The notes below the pieces were generated by a model. The model was not told the origin of the DNA and made no database searches. It saw nothing but the letters and a program-made list of their open reading frames with translations. A DNA stretch of 12,830 nt. It comes from Flavobacteriales bacterium UBA4660. Lineage in GTDB: Bacteria > Bacteroidota > Bacteroidia > Flavobacteriales_D > Sanyastnellaceae. Below, piece after piece: positions 7,131 to 12,830 of the stretch. Numbering within the stretch: the first letter of the stretch is position 1; each line of letters starts with the position of its first letter. The translations under genes were made by a program, and so were the position numbers. The stretch spans positions 1 through 12,830 of the forward strand of contig DHLU01000186.1 of NCBI GenBank assembly GCA_002405435.1, written 5' to 3'.

Positions 7131-7852
7131 GCGGTGCTGCCAGCCGAAGTCTCGCTGCGCCGGGCCGACAAATAACGCCTGATGGCGATGTGACCGGCGT
7201 AAATCAGCGGGGTAAGGGCTACGGCGATCAGAAGTTTCAGCACATAATTGGTCGGTGCCACCTTCATGTATTCGCTGAAAGGCATAGTACCCGGCAAAAC
7301 AAATCCGATGTAGAGTACTACATAGGAGTCTATGAGTTGCGAGACGGCCGTGCTACCCGTGCTGCGCAACCAGATCATTCTGTTGCCCGTTTTCGCCTTG
7401 ATACGCGCAAAGACCGCCGCGTCGAGCAACTGCGACAACAGAAATGCCGCGATGCTTCCCACGATAACCCATTGACTCTGGCCGAAGACCTTGGTGAACT
7501 CGGCATCCGTGGCTGTCAGCGGAGAGATGGCGGTGTTGGCCGGAATCTGCAGGGCTATCGTGACCAGCAAAAAACAGTACGCAATGAGCACAGCGGTAAT
7601 CCACGACAACCGCCTGACGGCAGCCTTGCCGTAAAATTCATTGATCAGGTCAGTCACCAAAAAAACTACGGGCCACGGCAGCACACCCATCACGGTTACG
7701 TAAGGGCCGAAGCTGTAGCCGAACAGGCGGAAACTCACTGGAATATCCACCAGCTTGTTGCTGAGGAGCTCGGCGGTTACCGCGTTGGTCACAAAAAAAC
7801 CGGCCAGCAGAATGAAGAGCCATTCGCGGCGGGTGGTTATAGTCGTCTGCAT
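7127..7852 (-). CDS. yhhQ: Queuosine precursor transporter, YhhQ/VUT family
   Basis: This is an integral inner-membrane protein of 241 residues with about six hydrophobic segments: roughly 11-30, 47-67, 83-103, 127-147, 170-188 and 203-223. The signature VTDLINEFYGK at about 66-76 and SQLIDSYVVLYIG at about 171-183 identify the YhhQ (vitamin-uptake-transporter) family. The E. coli member takes up preQ0/preQ1 for queuosine synthesis; the exact substrate here is inferred. The frame extends upstream to an ATG at 7924, but those 24 residues (MTLYFTTGHAP...) are not membrane-like and do not resemble the family, so MQTTITTRREW at 7852 is preferred. No preQ1 riboswitch was recognised upstream. It is convergent with and overlaps the lipoprotein gene, and divergent from topA across 267 bases. 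Confidence 0.9.
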   Translation of the reverse strand: MQTTITTRREWLFILLAGFFVTNAVTAELLSNKLVDIPVSFRLFGYSFGPYVTVMGVLPWPVVFLVTDLINEFYGKAAVRRLSWITAVLIAYCFLLVTIALQIPANTAISPLTATDAEFTKVFGQSQWVIVGSIAAFLLSQLLDAAVFARIKAKTGNRMIWLRSTGSTAVSQLIDSYVVLYIGFVLPGTMPFSEYMKVAPTNYVLKLLIAVALTPLIYAGHIAIRRYLSARRSETSAGSTA

Positions 7853-8015
7853 GCAGGACAAAGAAAGCCAAAGTTCAGCAAGGCCTCCGACCGGCGCATG
7901 CCCTGTTGTGAAATAAAGCGTCATGGACCTGATGCTGCAGTGTCAAATCTGAATCAGACCACAGCCGCAGCGGGGCGAAATATGCCTGTGCTGCACCCCC
8001 TCGCCCCCGGTCACA

Positions 8016-8023
8016 TACATTTG
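8016..8023 (+). promoter_or_regulatory. Candidate topA promoter, -7 element TACATTTG
   Basis: TACATTTG is an exact match to the Bacteroidota -7 consensus TAnnTTTG, 96 bases before the topA ATG. No good TTG -33 element stands at the usual 19-base distance, so the call rests on one element. It implies a leader of about 90 bases. A short stem (CGCCC 8047-8051 with GGGTG 8058-8062, one G-T wobble) lies in that leader. The rest of 7853-8119 shows no gene, repeat or recognised riboswitch, and no convincing promoter for the divergent transporter. Confidence 0.4.
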
Positions 8024-8119
8024 CACACTTTTCCCGGAGTAAAAAACGCCCGCAACAGGGTGCGCGCTTCCGGCAAGGGGTAGCCAACTGCGTCACACAA
8101 AACCGCCAGAAAGAGGGAC

Positions 8120-9556
8120 ATGGGTAAAAATCTTGTAATCGTTGAGTCGCCGGCCAAGGCAAAGACCATTGAAGGATATCTCGGGAAGGACTTCGTGGTG
8201 AAGTCAAGTTACGGCCATGTCCGCGACCTGCCGAAAAATGACGTGGCCATTAACATAGGCAATGACTTTGCTCCGGTGTATGAGGTGAGCGAAGACAAAA
8301 AGGAGGTGGTGAAGGAACTGAAGAAACTCGCTTCGAAATCTGAGACCGTATGGCTGGCCACGGATGAGGACCGCGAAGGAGAAGCCATATCCTGGCACCT
8401 GGCCGAGGCATTGGGCCTCGACATCACCAGCACCCGCCGTATTGTCTTTCACGAGATTACCAAAAAAGCTATCCAGTCTGCCATAGAGAAACCCCGAACG
8501 ATAGACATTGACCTGGTCAATGCCCAGCAAGCCCGCCGCCTGCTCGACAGGCTGGTGGGTTTTGAACTGAGCCCCGTGCTGTGGAAGAAGGTCAAACAGG
8601 GCCTCAGCGCCGGACGTGTGCAGAGTGTTGCCGTACGCATCATTGTGGAGCGAGAGCGCGAAATCGAACAGTTCAGGTCGAGCACTTTCTTCAATATCCG
8701 TGCAGGATTTGACCTGGGAACCGCTACGCTCAGGGCCGAGTTGTCGCGAAAAATTACAGACCGCCAGGAAGCGGAAGCTTTCCTGAGCCGCTGCATGGGC
8801 GCCAGTTTCCGCATTGCCTCGATTGAAACCAAACCCGGCAAGCGCACCCCCGCGCCGCCCTTTACTACTTCTACCCTGCAGCAGGAAGCCGGCCGCAAAC
8901 TTGGTTTTAGTGTAAGCCGCACGATGGTAGTGGCACAGAAACTATACGAGAGCGGAAAGATCACCTATATGCGTACCGACAGCGTCAACCTGAGTGATTT
9001 CGCGCTGGATGCTGCCCGGACGGAGATCACGCGGGCGTTTGGAGAACGCTATTCGAAAGCCCGTCAGTTTACCTCTAAGAGCAAGGGGGCCCAGGAAGCG
9101 CACGAAGCCATACGGCCCACCGATATGGGTGTGCGTGAAGTAGCGGGCGACCCCGCAGAGCAGCGCCTGTATGACCTGATCTGGAAACGCACGGTGGCCT
9201 CACAGATGGCGGATGCCGAACTCGAAAAAACTACCGCCACTGTCGAGATCAGCACCATGAAAGATGTGTTGCTCGCCCGGGGTGAGGTAATCCGTTTCGA
9301 CGGGTTTCTGAAGCTCTACCTCGAGGGTTCAGATGAAGACGACAACGACGATGGCAGCAGCACGATGCTGCCTCCCATCCAGGAAGGCCAGTCGCTGACC
9401 CTCGCAGAGATGACAGCCACACAGCGCTTTACCCAAAAACCACCCCGATACACGGAAGCCAGTCTGGTAAAGCGGCTCGAAGAACTGGGCATAGGAAGGC
9501 CTTCCACCTATGCGCCTACGATTTCCACCATACAGCAGCGCGAATACATCGACTAA
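8120..9556 (+). CDS. topA: TopA N-terminal part (Toprim and catalytic core), ends at premature TAA
   Basis: The 478 residues cover the Toprim domain (about 1-115; NLVIVESPAKAKTIEGY with catalytic Glu9, and TDEDREGE at 81-88 carrying the metal-binding acidic residues) and most of the type IA core: NAQQARRLLDRLVGFELSP at about 134-152, GLSAGRVQSVAVRIIV at 161-176, PFTTSTLQQEA at 247-257, and ITYMRTDS at 281-288 with the DNA-cleaving tyrosine Y283. HEAIRPT follows at about 328-334. The piece stops just after GRPSTYAPTISTIQQREYID (459-478). It therefore lacks the last part of the core that closes the toroid (the LFPTDIGMVVNDFL region) and all C-terminal DNA-binding repeats. Alone it would probably not relax DNA. 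The ATG at 8120 follows AGAGGGAC, a possible ribosome site. Confidence 0.9.
   Translation: MGKNLVIVESPAKAKTIEGYLGKDFVVKSSYGHVRDLPKNDVAINIGNDFAPVYEVSEDKKEVVKELKKLASKSETVWLATDEDREGEAISWHLAEALGLDITSTRRIVFHEITKKAIQSAIEKPRTIDIDLVNAQQARRLLDRLVGFELSPVLWKKVKQGLSAGRVQSVAVRIIVEREREIEQFRSSTFFNIRAGFDLGTATLRAELSRKITDRQEAEAFLSRCMGASFRIASIETKPGKRTPAPPFTTSTLQQEAGRKLGFSVSRTMVVAQKLYESGKITYMRTDSVNLSDFALDAARTEITRAFGERYSKARQFTSKSKGAQEAHEAIRPTDMGVREVAGDPAEQRLYDLIWKRTVASQMADAELEKTTATVEISTMKDVLLARGEVIRFDGFLKLYLEGSDEDDNDDGSSTMLPPIQEGQSLTLAEMTATQRFTQKPPRYTEASLVKRLEELGIGRPSTYAPTISTIQQREYID
9554..9556 (+). other. In-frame premature ochre codon in topA
   Basis: TAA in the context GAC-TAA-AAA-GAC-AAA-GAG, in the same frame as the coding sequence before and after it. 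One substitution (AAA to TAA) explains it. The flanking codons encode conserved TopA sequence on both sides, so no insertion or deletion is involved. Confidence 0.9.
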
Positions 9557-9592
9557 AAAGACAAAGAGGGAACGCCGCGTGTATTCGAAATA

Positions 9593-10504
9593 ATGACCCT
9601 GCGCAACCAGCAACTGACGCGGGAGGAAAAGACGGAAAACACCGGTGCCGAAAAGTCCAAGCTCTTCCCCACGGATATCGGCATGGTGGTCAACGATTTT
9701 CTGGTTTCGCAGTTTCCCCGGATTCTCGACTACGGCTTTACCGCCGCGGTAGAGGCCGAATTTGACGACATCGCCGAGGGCAAGTTGCGCTGGCAGGAGA
9801 TGCTGCACAGGTTTTACCATCCCTTTCACAAAGATGTGGAGGAGACCATTGAGCGGGCGGCACGGCAAACCGGCGAACGCGAGCTGGGTACCGATCCGAA
9901 ATCGGGCAAACCCGTGCTCGTGCGCATTGCGCGTTTCGGCCCGGTGGTGCAAATAGGCGGCAGTGAAGACGAAGAAAAAAAATACGCCTCACTGCTGAAG
10001 GGCCAGAGTATCGGCACCATCACCCTGGAAGAAGCCCTGCGGTTGTTTGACCTCCCGCGCACCCTCGGAGAATACCAGGGACAACCGGTATCGGCCGGTA
10101 TCGGACGTTTTGGTCCCTTTGTGCGGTGGGGAAGCACCTATGCCTCGCTCCGGGTGCGTGAAGGCGATGATCCTCATACGGTAGAACTGGACCGCGCCGT
10201 GAAACTCATTGAAGACAAAATCAACGGCATCAATGCCAACGATATTCAGAAGTTTGAGGAACGCCCCGATATCAAGGTAGTGCGCGGCCGTTTCGGACCT
10301 TATATCAAATGCGGCGACGACAACTATAAACTGCCCAAGGGAGCCGATGCGGAAAAGATCACGCTGGCAGAAATTGTGTCCATTATTGAAGATCCGGCCA
10401 ACAAACCCTCGGGAAAAAAACCGGTGCGGAAGTTTGCGAAGAAAGGGACGGGCGGAGAAAAAACCCTCAAGAAGGCTGCCGCCAGAAAGCCGGCCCCCAA
10501 ATAG
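9593..10504 (+). CDS. topA: TopA C-terminal part (end of core plus C-terminal repeats), separated by the TAA
   Basis: The coding frame really continues from 9557; ATG 9593 is the first methionine after the stop and gives 303 residues. LFPTDIGMVVNDFL (24-37), FTAAVEAEFDDIAEG and the W...L..FY..F pattern up to about residue 78 are the end of the type IA topoisomerase core. Three topoisomerase C-terminal repeats follow, each with a (G/A)RFGP core: ARFGPVVQIG (113-122), GRFGPFVRWG (171-180) and GRFGPYIKCG (232-241). These repeats bind DNA in relatives. The tail (about 271-303) is basic and Lys/Pro/Ala-rich. There is no Cys4 zinc ribbon. The TAG at 10502 is followed in frame by SVKKKK and another TAG at 10523. 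Expression as an independent protein would need reinitiation at 9593, for which no ribosome site is evident. Confidence 0.85.
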   Translation: MTLRNQQLTREEKTENTGAEKSKLFPTDIGMVVNDFLVSQFPRILDYGFTAAVEAEFDDIAEGKLRWQEMLHRFYHPFHKDVEETIERAARQTGERELGTDPKSGKPVLVRIARFGPVVQIGGSEDEEKKYASLLKGQSIGTITLEEALRLFDLPRTLGEYQGQPVSAGIGRFGPFVRWGSTYASLRVREGDDPHTVELDRAVKLIEDKINGINANDIQKFEERPDIKVVRGRFGPYIKCGDDNYKLPKGADAEKITLAEIVSIIEDPANKPSGKKPVRKFAKKGTGGEKTLKKAAARKPAPK

Positions 10505-10604
10505 TCGGTCAAAAAGAAGAAATAGTCCTTTACAAGCAATGGGCTCCGGGCGCGTCAGAAATCAACAGAGCGACTTCGACAACTTGGTCAGCAGGACTGC
10601 GGAA

Positions 10605-10634
10605 GGGGGTTGACCGGGCCACAACTTAGCCCCC
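10605..10634 (+). promoter_or_regulatory. Hairpin abutting the GTG start of the arginase-like gene
   Basis: GGGGG (10605-10609) can pair with CCCCC (10630-10634), extended by TTG (10610-10612) with CAA (10622-10624), leaving a 5-base bulge on the 3' side. The 3' arm ends directly before GTG 10635, so in RNA it would cover the ribosome landing site. The gap 10526-10634 shows no TAnnTTTG promoter motif and no clear terminator after topA. Function is inference. Confidence 0.3.
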
Positions 10635-11801
10635 GTGGACCTCAGTGTATTTCTTTCACCATCTTCATTCAGGGATGAATGGAAAGTGGAAAACCGCGCC
10701 TCTCAACTGATCAGGCACGTACGATTCTTTGACCCCCAGGAACCCGCGCTGGAAGGCGTGCAACTGGCATTGATCGGTGTAATGGAAGACCGCCAGTCGG
10801 GCGTTAACCGCGGATGCGCCGAAGGCCCCGATGAAATCCGCCGCGAATTTTACCGGCTCTACCTCCCCGACCAGCCTGCAGTGATCATGGACATGGGCAA
10901 TATCAATGCCGGTGACACCTGGTCTGACACCTGCTATGCCTTGTCGGAAACCTGCCGCTATCTCATCGCGCAGGGTATTGTCCCCCTGGTGCTCGGGGGC
11001 TCACAAGACCTTACCTACGGTATGTACACCGCCTACGAAAAGCTCGAGCAGACCGTAAACCTGGTTACCATAGACCACCGGCTTGACTTCGGCAAGGGCG
11101 GCGAAGACACCCACCACCACAATTACCTCAACCGGATTATTCTGCACAAGCCCAATTTTCTGTTTAACTATTCCAACATCGGACACCAGCGCTACCTGGT
11201 GGAGCCCGAACTGATGGAACTGATGGCCAATATGTATTTTGACCTCTACAGGCTGGGCGATATGCAGAGCCTGCTGCATCAGGCCGAACCCGCTATCCGC
11301 AATGCCGACCTGGTTTCGCTCGACATTTCGTCGGTGCGCATGGGCGAGGCGCCGGGCTGCGCCCTGGCAGGGCCTAACGGGTTTTACGGCGACGAAGCCG
11401 CCCAACTCTGCCGCTATGCAGGTATGAGCGATAAACTGAGCGCCTTCGGCATTTTCGAATACAACCCCGGACTCGACCGCAACGGGCAAACCGCCATGTT
11501 GCTGGCCCAATTGCTCTGGTGTTTTGTAGAAGGTTTCAGCCAGCGCAAGCAGGATTACCCCGCCGGCAGCTACGCCGAATACACCAAGTACATGGTCAAC
11601 GTGGCCGGCGAACAGCACGAACTCACCTTTTACAAGAGCCACAAGAGCGACCGGTGGTGGATGGATGTGCCCTACCCTTCCGGCCAGGAAAACCGCTACG
11701 AACGCCATCACCTGGTGCCCTGCTCCTATGAAGAATACCAGCAGGCCACCAACGACGAAGTACCCGACCGGTGGTGGAAGACCTACCAGAAACTGACCTG
11801 A
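10635..11801 (+). CDS. Arginase/formimidoylglutamase-fold protein with degraded metal site
   Basis: This 388-residue protein belongs to the Bacteroidota group usually annotated as formimidoylglutamase or arginase-family. The fold markers are there: GVNRGCAEGPDEIRREFYRLY (57-77, the arginase-type substrate-entry region), LVLGGSQDLTYGMY (118-131), VTIDHRLDFG (144-153) and VSLDISSVR (227-235). Against the family's metal motifs GGxH, DxHxD and SxDxD, it reads GGSQ (Q124 for His), D147-H-R149-L-D151 (Arg for His) and SLD230-I-S232 (Ser for Asp), so three of six ligands are gone. It is therefore probably not an active ureohydrolase. The C-terminus is rich in conserved-looking aromatics (FYKSHKSDRWWMDVP, VPDRWWK). 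The start is GTG because MDLSVFL is a plausible family start and the frame closes at TGA 10611. It lies between topA and a porP-type gene, an order I recall from other Bacteroidota; the role is unknown. Confidence 0.85.
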   Translation: MDLSVFLSPSSFRDEWKVENRASQLIRHVRFFDPQEPALEGVQLALIGVMEDRQSGVNRGCAEGPDEIRREFYRLYLPDQPAVIMDMGNINAGDTWSDTCYALSETCRYLIAQGIVPLVLGGSQDLTYGMYTAYEKLEQTVNLVTIDHRLDFGKGGEDTHHHNYLNRIILHKPNFLFNYSNIGHQRYLVEPELMELMANMYFDLYRLGDMQSLLHQAEPAIRNADLVSLDISSVRMGEAPGCALAGPNGFYGDEAAQLCRYAGMSDKLSAFGIFEYNPGLDRNGQTAMLLAQLLWCFVEGFSQRKQDYPAGSYAEYTKYMVNVAGEQHELTFYKSHKSDRWWMDVPYPSGQENRYERHHLVPCSYEEYQQATNDEVPDRWWKTYQKLT

Positions 11802-11841
11802 AACACGGGCACACGCCCCCTTTTCCGGTTCTCGCCCGGGA

Positions 11842-11874
11842 GGGCCCAGGAAGGCCCGCGGATAATTTTTTTTT
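11842..11874 (+). terminator. GC-rich hairpin plus T-tract after the arginase-like gene
   Basis: GGGCC (11842-11846) and GGCCC (11853-11857) form a 5-bp GC stem with a 6-base loop, followed after 8 bases (GCGGATAA) by nine Ts (11866-11874). The spacer is longer than in a standard intrinsic terminator, and the wider CCCGGG/CCGCGG context allows other pairings. It is a reasonable but imperfect candidate, about 40 bases after the stop. Confidence 0.4.
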
Positions 11875-11901
11875 GCAGGTTGGTGAATCTTTTTACTTTC
11901 G
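11872..11901 (+). promoter_or_regulatory. Candidate Bacteroidota-type promoter for the porP-like gene
   Basis: TTTG at 11872-11875 (-33) is separated by 18 bases from TACTTTCG at 11894-11901 (-7; consensus TAnnTTTG, one mismatch). The spacing fits the TTTG-N19-TAnnTTTG pattern known for the phylum's primary sigma factor. The leader would be about 45 bases. The -33 element uses the end of the T-tract of the upstream terminator candidate. Confidence 0.6.
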
Positions 11902-11950
11902 TGACTTTATCAAAACTGAGAAGGAACCGATTTTAACCCTCCGACACCTT

Positions 11951-12830
11951 ATGAGATTATTTGCAATTGTTGCTCTTGGTGCCCTTGTTTCACTCACTTC
12001 CTACGCACAGCAGGACCCCCAGTTCACCCAATGGATGTACGACCGCCTGTCGTTTAATCCGGCCGCGGCGGGTATGCGCGACAACTGCGGGGAGCACTGT
12101 GTTTCTTCCTTTTACCGCTCCCAGTGGGACGGTTTTGACCGCGACCCAAAAACCCTGCTGCTGAACTACAGCGGCCAATACGGCAAGAACCTGGGTCTCG
12201 GCCTTTCTTACATTGGCGACCGCCTCGGTCAGGAGCAGAACTCAATTATCCGACTCCACGGCGCCTACCACCACCAAATAGGCAATAATTTCGTTTCCGG
12301 TGGCCTGTCGCTGGGCTTTCTGGGCAAGCGCCTCGGTACCAACTGGGTGTATAACGACGAGAATGACCCGCTGATCAATCCCCTCGAAGCTTCGCAGCAA
12401 AACGACGGCACTGTAGACCTGTCTCTGGGCGGTATGTTTTACCAGCCCGGCAAGTTCTATATAGGGCTTTCGGCCACACACCTCAACGGCGGAGAGCTGG
12501 CTGACCTCAACATCAAAACAGCCCAGCACTTCTACCTCATGGGGGGGTATACCCACGAACTCAACAGTACGATGGACCTGCGGGGTAACGTGTTGGCCAA
12601 ATCAGACCTTAACGCTGCCGCCTTCGACGTGAACGCCAACCTCTTGTACGATAAAATGCTCTATGGCGGTATTTCTTTCCGCCCGGGTGATGCCATTGCC
12701 CCTATGGTCGGTATGGAATATGACCTGGGATGCCAGAAGAAAAAGACCTCAGAGTACTGCCACTGCATACGTGCCGGTTATAGCTACGATATTACCCTGA
12801 GCGACATTGCCGACTTTAGTTCAGGCTCAC
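11951..12830 (+). CDS. Type IX secretion system membrane protein PorP/SprF family, 3' end cut by window
   Basis: The frame is open from ATG 11951 to the right edge (293 codons). MRLFAIVALGALVSLTSYAQ is a signal peptide, probably cleaved after SYA. The mature protein starts QQDPQFTQWMYDRLSFNPAAAGMRD, the hallmark of the PorP/SprF family (compare the family's 'QDPQ(F/Y)S-Y...NPA-AG'). SFYRSQWDGFDRDPKTLLLNYSG, alternating Gly/aromatic beta-strand stretches and the near-terminal AGYSYDITLSDIADFSSGS also match; probably only a few tens of residues are missing. Members are outer-membrane beta-barrels, some acting in T9SS cargo handling, gliding or surface anchoring. Unusually there are five cysteines: C46, C50, C261, C270 and C272. 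It has its own promoter candidate and no Shine-Dalgarno site. Many genomes have several paralogues, so porP versus sprF cannot be decided here. Confidence 0.93.
   Translation, partial: MRLFAIVALGALVSLTSYAQQDPQFTQWMYDRLSFNPAAAGMRDNCGEHCVSSFYRSQWDGFDRDPKTLLLNYSGQYGKNLGLGLSYIGDRLGQEQNSIIRLHGAYHHQIGNNFVSGGLSLGFLGKRLGTNWVYNDENDPLINPLEASQQNDGTVDLSLGGMFYQPGKFYIGLSATHLNGGELADLNIKTAQHFYLMGGYTHELNSTMDLRGNVLAKSDLNAAAFDVNANLLYDKMLYGGISFRPGDAIAPMVGMEYDLGCQKKKTSEYCHCIRAGYSYDITLSDIADFSSGS

Larger units (their letters stand above)
8120..10504 (+). pseudogene. topA: topA interrupted by one in-frame TAA (DNA topoisomerase I)
   Basis: Read through the stop, this is one continuous 794-codon type IA topoisomerase, the normal size for Bacteroidota. 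It runs from MGKNLVIVESPAKAKTIEGY to a Lys/Pro-rich tail, with no frameshift anywhere. The only defect is TAA at 9554-9556 (codon 479), in ...REYID-stop-KDKEGTPRV.... From memory of homologues this position follows the conserved GRPSTYAPTISTIQ helix and is often Lys; TAA is one base from AAA. TopA relaxes negative supercoils and is usually essential, so real inactivation would be surprising. The options are a sequencing or consensus error, a population variant, a recent nonsense mutation rescued by readthrough or by another topoisomerase, or a true split. The two open pieces are listed separately. Confidence 0.8.

Noticed and set aside
7190..8083. 297-codon plus-strand ORF
   Set aside because: Antisense to the YhhQ-type transporter along most of its length; composition (many His, Arg, Gln) is that of a shadow frame.
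7853..8119. preQ1 riboswitch upstream of the queuosine-precursor transporter
   Set aside because: No preQ1-type pseudoknot with its A-rich tail could be recognised on the minus strand; only a -7-like motif for topA on the plus strand stood out.
9540..9600. Programmed frameshift in topA
   Set aside because: The coding frame is identical before and after the stop; no frame change is needed to join the two pieces.
9329..9952. 207-codon minus-strand ORF across the topA stop
   Set aside because: Considered as a possible reason for the nonsense codon, but it is an antisense shadow with no recognisable domain.
9554..10525. Alternative genetic code or Sec/Pyl recoding as explanation of the topA stops
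   Set aside because: TAA ends four other intact genes here (coiled-coil gene, gatB, lipoprotein, transporter) and TGA ends four more, so neither is reassigned. Selenocysteine uses TGA and pyrrolysine uses TAG, so the internal TAA fits neither.
11001..11711. 236-codon minus-strand ORF
   Set aside because: Lies wholly antisense to the arginase-like gene and resembles no family.
1..12830. CRISPR array, transposon, phage or defence system
   Set aside because: No direct-repeat arrays, transposase or phage-type genes and no island-like change of composition were seen; the gene content is core metabolism and envelope.

Overview
The window is a compact, moderately GC-rich housekeeping stretch from a Gram-negative member of the Bacteroidota. 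Three things point there: a PorP/SprF-type outer-membrane protein of the type IX secretion system (T9SS) at the right edge, an lpxK gene (lipid A synthesis), and promoter-like TAnnTTTG motifs typical of that phylum. Most starts lack strong Shine-Dalgarno sites, which also fits. The family within the phylum cannot be fixed from this sequence. No tRNA, rRNA, CRISPR array, insertion sequence or phage gene was seen, and no gene-free gap exceeds 300 bases (the longest is 7853-8119).

Layout, left to right. (1) 2-763 (+): the 3' end of a YtcJ-like amidohydrolase. (2) 802-3362 (-): a two-gene operon, a Nif3-like dinuclear-metal protein followed 2 bases later by a 'zinc ribbon' coiled-coil protein. 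That second protein has lost all four zinc-binding cysteines and carries a long Ala/Lys/Pro-rich N-terminus. (3) 3390-7130 (+): a tight operon of lpxK, gatB and a thioredoxin-fold lipoprotein (lipid A phosphorylation, tRNA-dependent amidation, envelope thiol redox). (4) 7127-7852 (-): a YhhQ-type queuosine-precursor transporter whose stop overlaps that of the lipoprotein gene. (5) 8120-10504 (+): topA, DNA topoisomerase I, interrupted by one in-frame TAA. (6) 10635-11801 (+): an arginase-fold protein with a degraded metal site. (7) 11951-12830 (+): a PorP/SprF family gene running off the window; it is open to the edge with no stop.

The genes do not form one pathway. I found no convincing new multi-gene system. 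The observations most worth a second look are the nonsense codon in topA, where the reading frame is otherwise intact on both sides, plus a second stop near its 3' end followed in frame by a lysine tail. Next are the cysteine-free zinc ribbon, the arginase-like pseudoenzyme next to T9SS genes, and several very tight gene junctions in which stops, starts, promoters and hairpins overlap.
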